Shown piece after piece: positions 62,284 to 64,000 of a DNA stretch of 64,000 nt. Where the stretch lies: NCBI RefSeq assembly GCF_003704105.1, contig NZ_QUOQ01000004.1, positions 124,001-188,000 of the forward strand, written 5' to 3'. The DNA is from Brevundimonas lutea (lineage in GTDB: Bacteria; Pseudomonadota; Alphaproteobacteria; Caulobacterales; Caulobacteraceae). Both the position numbers and the translations under genes were made by a program. Numbering within the stretch: position 1 is the stretch's first letter; the number at the start of each line of letters is the position of its first letter. The notes beneath the pieces were generated by a model. The model saw nothing but the letters and a program-made list of their open reading frames with translations, did no database searches and had not been told where the DNA came from.

Positions 62284-63158
62284 TCCTCGCCGGTCTGCTC
62301 GACCGTTCCCAGAACATCCGCCAGCCGCGTCGTCGCCGAGCCGCGCGCCGCAGGCTTTTGCTGGCTCTCATGCGGCGCCCAGCCGGCCAGGCTGATGATC
62401 TCGAAAGTCGCGGGGATCCGCCCACCCTCGCCCCACCGCTCGGTGTAGATCGCCTGGGCGCGCGCCAGCACCCCTCGCCGGAGCGGGCGCGTGAGGCCCG
62501 CCAGCACATTCGTCTCTCCCATCGCCCGGAGATCGCGGGTCAGGGCCAGAATATCGTCATAGCGCACCGTCACCCGATCAACCTCGACGGCCGGGAGGGC
62601 GAACCCCGCACGTTGCAGCAGGCCCGCCCCGTCGAAGCCGTCGGCGAAGGGCGACACGCGCGGCGCGGCTCCTCCCGTCTCCTCCAGTTCGGCCTCGGTG
62701 AGGACCTGGCGAAGTTCGGTCAACGTCGCCCCGCCGAACATCGTGGCGAGAAACAGCCCATCGGGCCTCAGCGCCCTCCGAACCTGGGCCATAGCCCCGG
62801 GCAGATCGTTGGCCCAGTGAAGGCCCAGCACCGAGGCAAACAGATCGACGCTTTGCGGTGCGTGCGGAAGGGGTGTCGACCCCGGATCGGCCCGCCAGGC
62901 CGCATCGTCTAGCGCCTCAGCATCGCCCAGCCGCCCGCCGCCGCCACGATCCGCCAGCGCTTGTGTGAATATTCCCGGCCGCGGGGAGAGGTCGACGACG
63001 CGGGAAAAATTTCGCAAGGTCGCGGAAAGGGTGTCGGCCATGTCGGCCGCCGCGCGTCGATGCAGGAAATCCGCGTCGCCGAATGTCCCGGCGCTGCGGT
63101 CCAGACGCAGGGCGCGGCGCGCGCCGTCGAACAGCCGGGGCGGAGGGGAGGCGGTCAT
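62280..63158 (-). CDS. BioC/NDUFAF5-like SAM-dependent methyltransferase
   Basis: A 292-residue class I methyltransferase: VVDLSPRPGIFTQAL (motif I, divergent from the usual E/DxGxG), LFASVLGLHWANDLPGAM and ALRPDGLFLATMFGG, as in the BioC and human NDUFAF5 group, which act in biotin precursor synthesis or hydroxylate a complex I subunit. The start (ATG 63158) is tentative; an ATG at 63191 would overlap more of comF. It shares the CATG with the divergent ComF-type gene, and CTAG with the Flp gene. Confidence 0.83.
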   Translation of the reverse strand: MTASPPPRLFDGARRALRLDRSAGTFGDADFLHRRAAADMADTLSATLRNFSRVVDLSPRPGIFTQALADRGGGGRLGDAEALDDAAWRADPGSTPLPHAPQSVDLFASVLGLHWANDLPGAMAQVRRALRPDGLFLATMFGGATLTELRQVLTEAELEETGGAAPRVSPFADGFDGAGLLQRAGFALPAVEVDRVTVRYDDILALTRDLRAMGETNVLAGLTRPLRRGVLARAQAIYTERWGEGGRIPATFEIISLAGWAPHESQQKPAARGSATTRLADVLGTVEQTGED

Positions 63159-63984
63159 GCGCCGACAGAATGGGGCCTGGACGGCTCGCATGGAAGGCGC
63201 GGCGGCGCTGGCCGCGTCCTCGGCCGCCCTGGCCGGCCGTCTGGCGCGCGGCGCGGGTCGGGGACTGGCCGACGCCGTCTTCCCGCCGGTTTCCTGGGAT
63301 GACGCCTCACCCAGCGCCGGCGCGGGCCTGACCGTCGACAGCTGGAGCCGGGTCACCTTCCTTGAGGACCCGGTGTGCGATGGCTGCGGCGCGGGCTTCG
63401 AACATGACGGCGGCGCCTTCGCCTCGGACCGCTGCCTCGCGTGCCAGGGCAAGCCCTACCGCTTCGCCCGTTGCCGGGCGGCCTGCGTCTATGACGAGCA
63501 CTCCCGCGATCTGATCCTGAAGTTCAAGCATGGTGACGATCAGGTCTTCGCCCTGCAGTTCGCCCACTGGCTGAGACGGTCCGCCGCCGACCTGCTGGCG
63601 GAGGACGACGCCGTCGCGCCCGTCCCTCTGCATCGCCTCCGCCTGCTGGGCCGGCGGTTCAATCAGGCGGCCGAGATCGCCCGGCCACTGGCTCGTTCCG
63701 GGGGTCTCGAGTATTTGCCCGACGTCCTGATCCGCCCCCGCGCCACCGACAGCCAGGGCGGCAAGAGCCTGCGTGGCCGCCGCGAGAATGTCCGCACAGC
63801 CTTCGCCGTGTCCGACACAGGCCGCCGTCGGATAAAGGGTCGCCGCATCCTGCTGATCGACGACGTCCTGACCACCGGGGCCACGGCCGAGGCCTGCGCC
63901 AAGGCCCTGCTCGACGCCGGCGCCCGGGCCGTCGATCTGGCCGTCGTGGCGCGCGTTCGCGCCGCCCGGGAGTTTACCGGCTGA
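63157..63984 (+). CDS. ComF-family phosphoribosyltransferase-like protein
   Basis: A 275-residue ComF-type protein. An N-terminal zinc-finger-like part has paired Cys (CDGCGAGF and CLACQGKPYRFARC, about residues 71-110), followed by KFKHGDDQVFA, PVPLHRLRLLGRRFNQAAEIA, and the PRPP-binding loop LLIDDVLTTGATAEACA. In transformable bacteria ComF takes part in DNA uptake; here the role is inferred only. ATG 63157 follows a strong GGAGGGGAGG (63142-63151) and is therefore preferred over the ATG at 63190. It is divergent from the methyltransferase gene. Confidence 0.9.
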   Translation: MRRQNGAWTARMEGAAALAASSAALAGRLARGAGRGLADAVFPPVSWDDASPSAGAGLTVDSWSRVTFLEDPVCDGCGAGFEHDGGAFASDRCLACQGKPYRFARCRAACVYDEHSRDLILKFKHGDDQVFALQFAHWLRRSAADLLAEDDAVAPVPLHRLRLLGRRFNQAAEIARPLARSGGLEYLPDVLIRPRATDSQGGKSLRGRRENVRTAFAVSDTGRRRIKGRRILLIDDVLTTGATAEACAKALLDAGARAVDLAVVARVRAAREFTG

Positions 63985-64000
63985 CGGAACTTCCTATTTG

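Overview
This 64 kb window is high-GC chromosomal DNA from an alphaproteobacterium, most likely Caulobacteraceae and probably close to Brevundimonas. The grounds are the gene content (an hfs-type holdfast polysaccharide cluster, a bc1 complex operon, DUF2093, an RraB-like protein, an Flp pilin), CcrM-type GANTC sites and a CtrA-like box, and general protein resemblance; no database search was run. Coding density is very high and many genes overlap by 1-4 bases. No insertion sequence, prophage, CRISPR array or rRNA was seen. There is one tRNA gene, tRNA-Ser(CGA).

Layout. 1-869: 5' end of an M28 peptidase lipoprotein (minus strand, runs off the edge). 0.9-3.8 kb: petA-petB-petC (cytochrome bc1) with a strong terminator. 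3.9-9.9 kb: trmL, acyl-CoA dehydrogenase, cytochrome b561, tsaC, secreted amidohydrolase, L,D-transpeptidase. 10-13 kb: an orphan putative rhamnosyltransferase, purD, and two small envelope proteins. 13-21.5 kb: housekeeping genes xseA, DUF2093, recN, bamD, prs, a lipoprotein, rplY and pth.

21.6-29.6 kb is the most distinctive region. hfsE, hfsF, hfsG and a second family 2 glycosyltransferase form one rightward run coupled by 1-4 base overlaps. It converges on a leftward hfsA-hfsB pair, and hfsD reads divergently from hfsA. Together these would build a lipid-linked repeat (HfsE priming, HfsG and the second enzyme extending), flip it (HfsF) and export it through an HfsA/HfsD envelope channel. 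HfsB has lost the Walker A lysine. No hfsC polymerase or hfsH deacetylase lies in the window.

29.6-42 kb: complete M28 peptidase, plsY-dprA, small ORFs, RraB-like protein, carB, then selD-selU downstream of tRNA-Ser, an NrtR-like regulator with an HD hydrolase, and a lipoprotein with a 16-residue repeat. 42-56 kb: GST, GH43 glycosidase, katG, TonB-dependent receptor, selO, Asp/Glu racemase, D-cysteine desulfhydrase and a kynureninase-like PLP enzyme. 56-64 kb: secA, a PpiC-type lipoprotein, argJ-mutT, a small Flp pilin that appears to start at CTG, a BioC/NDUFAF5-like methyltransferase and a divergent ComF-type gene.

I do not see a wholly new multi-gene defence or mobile system. The observations most worth following are the rearranged holdfast cluster with its degenerate HfsB, the CTG-start pilin, the 16-residue repeat lipoprotein, and four convergent gene pairs whose stop codons interlock in a four-base CTAG/CTAA.
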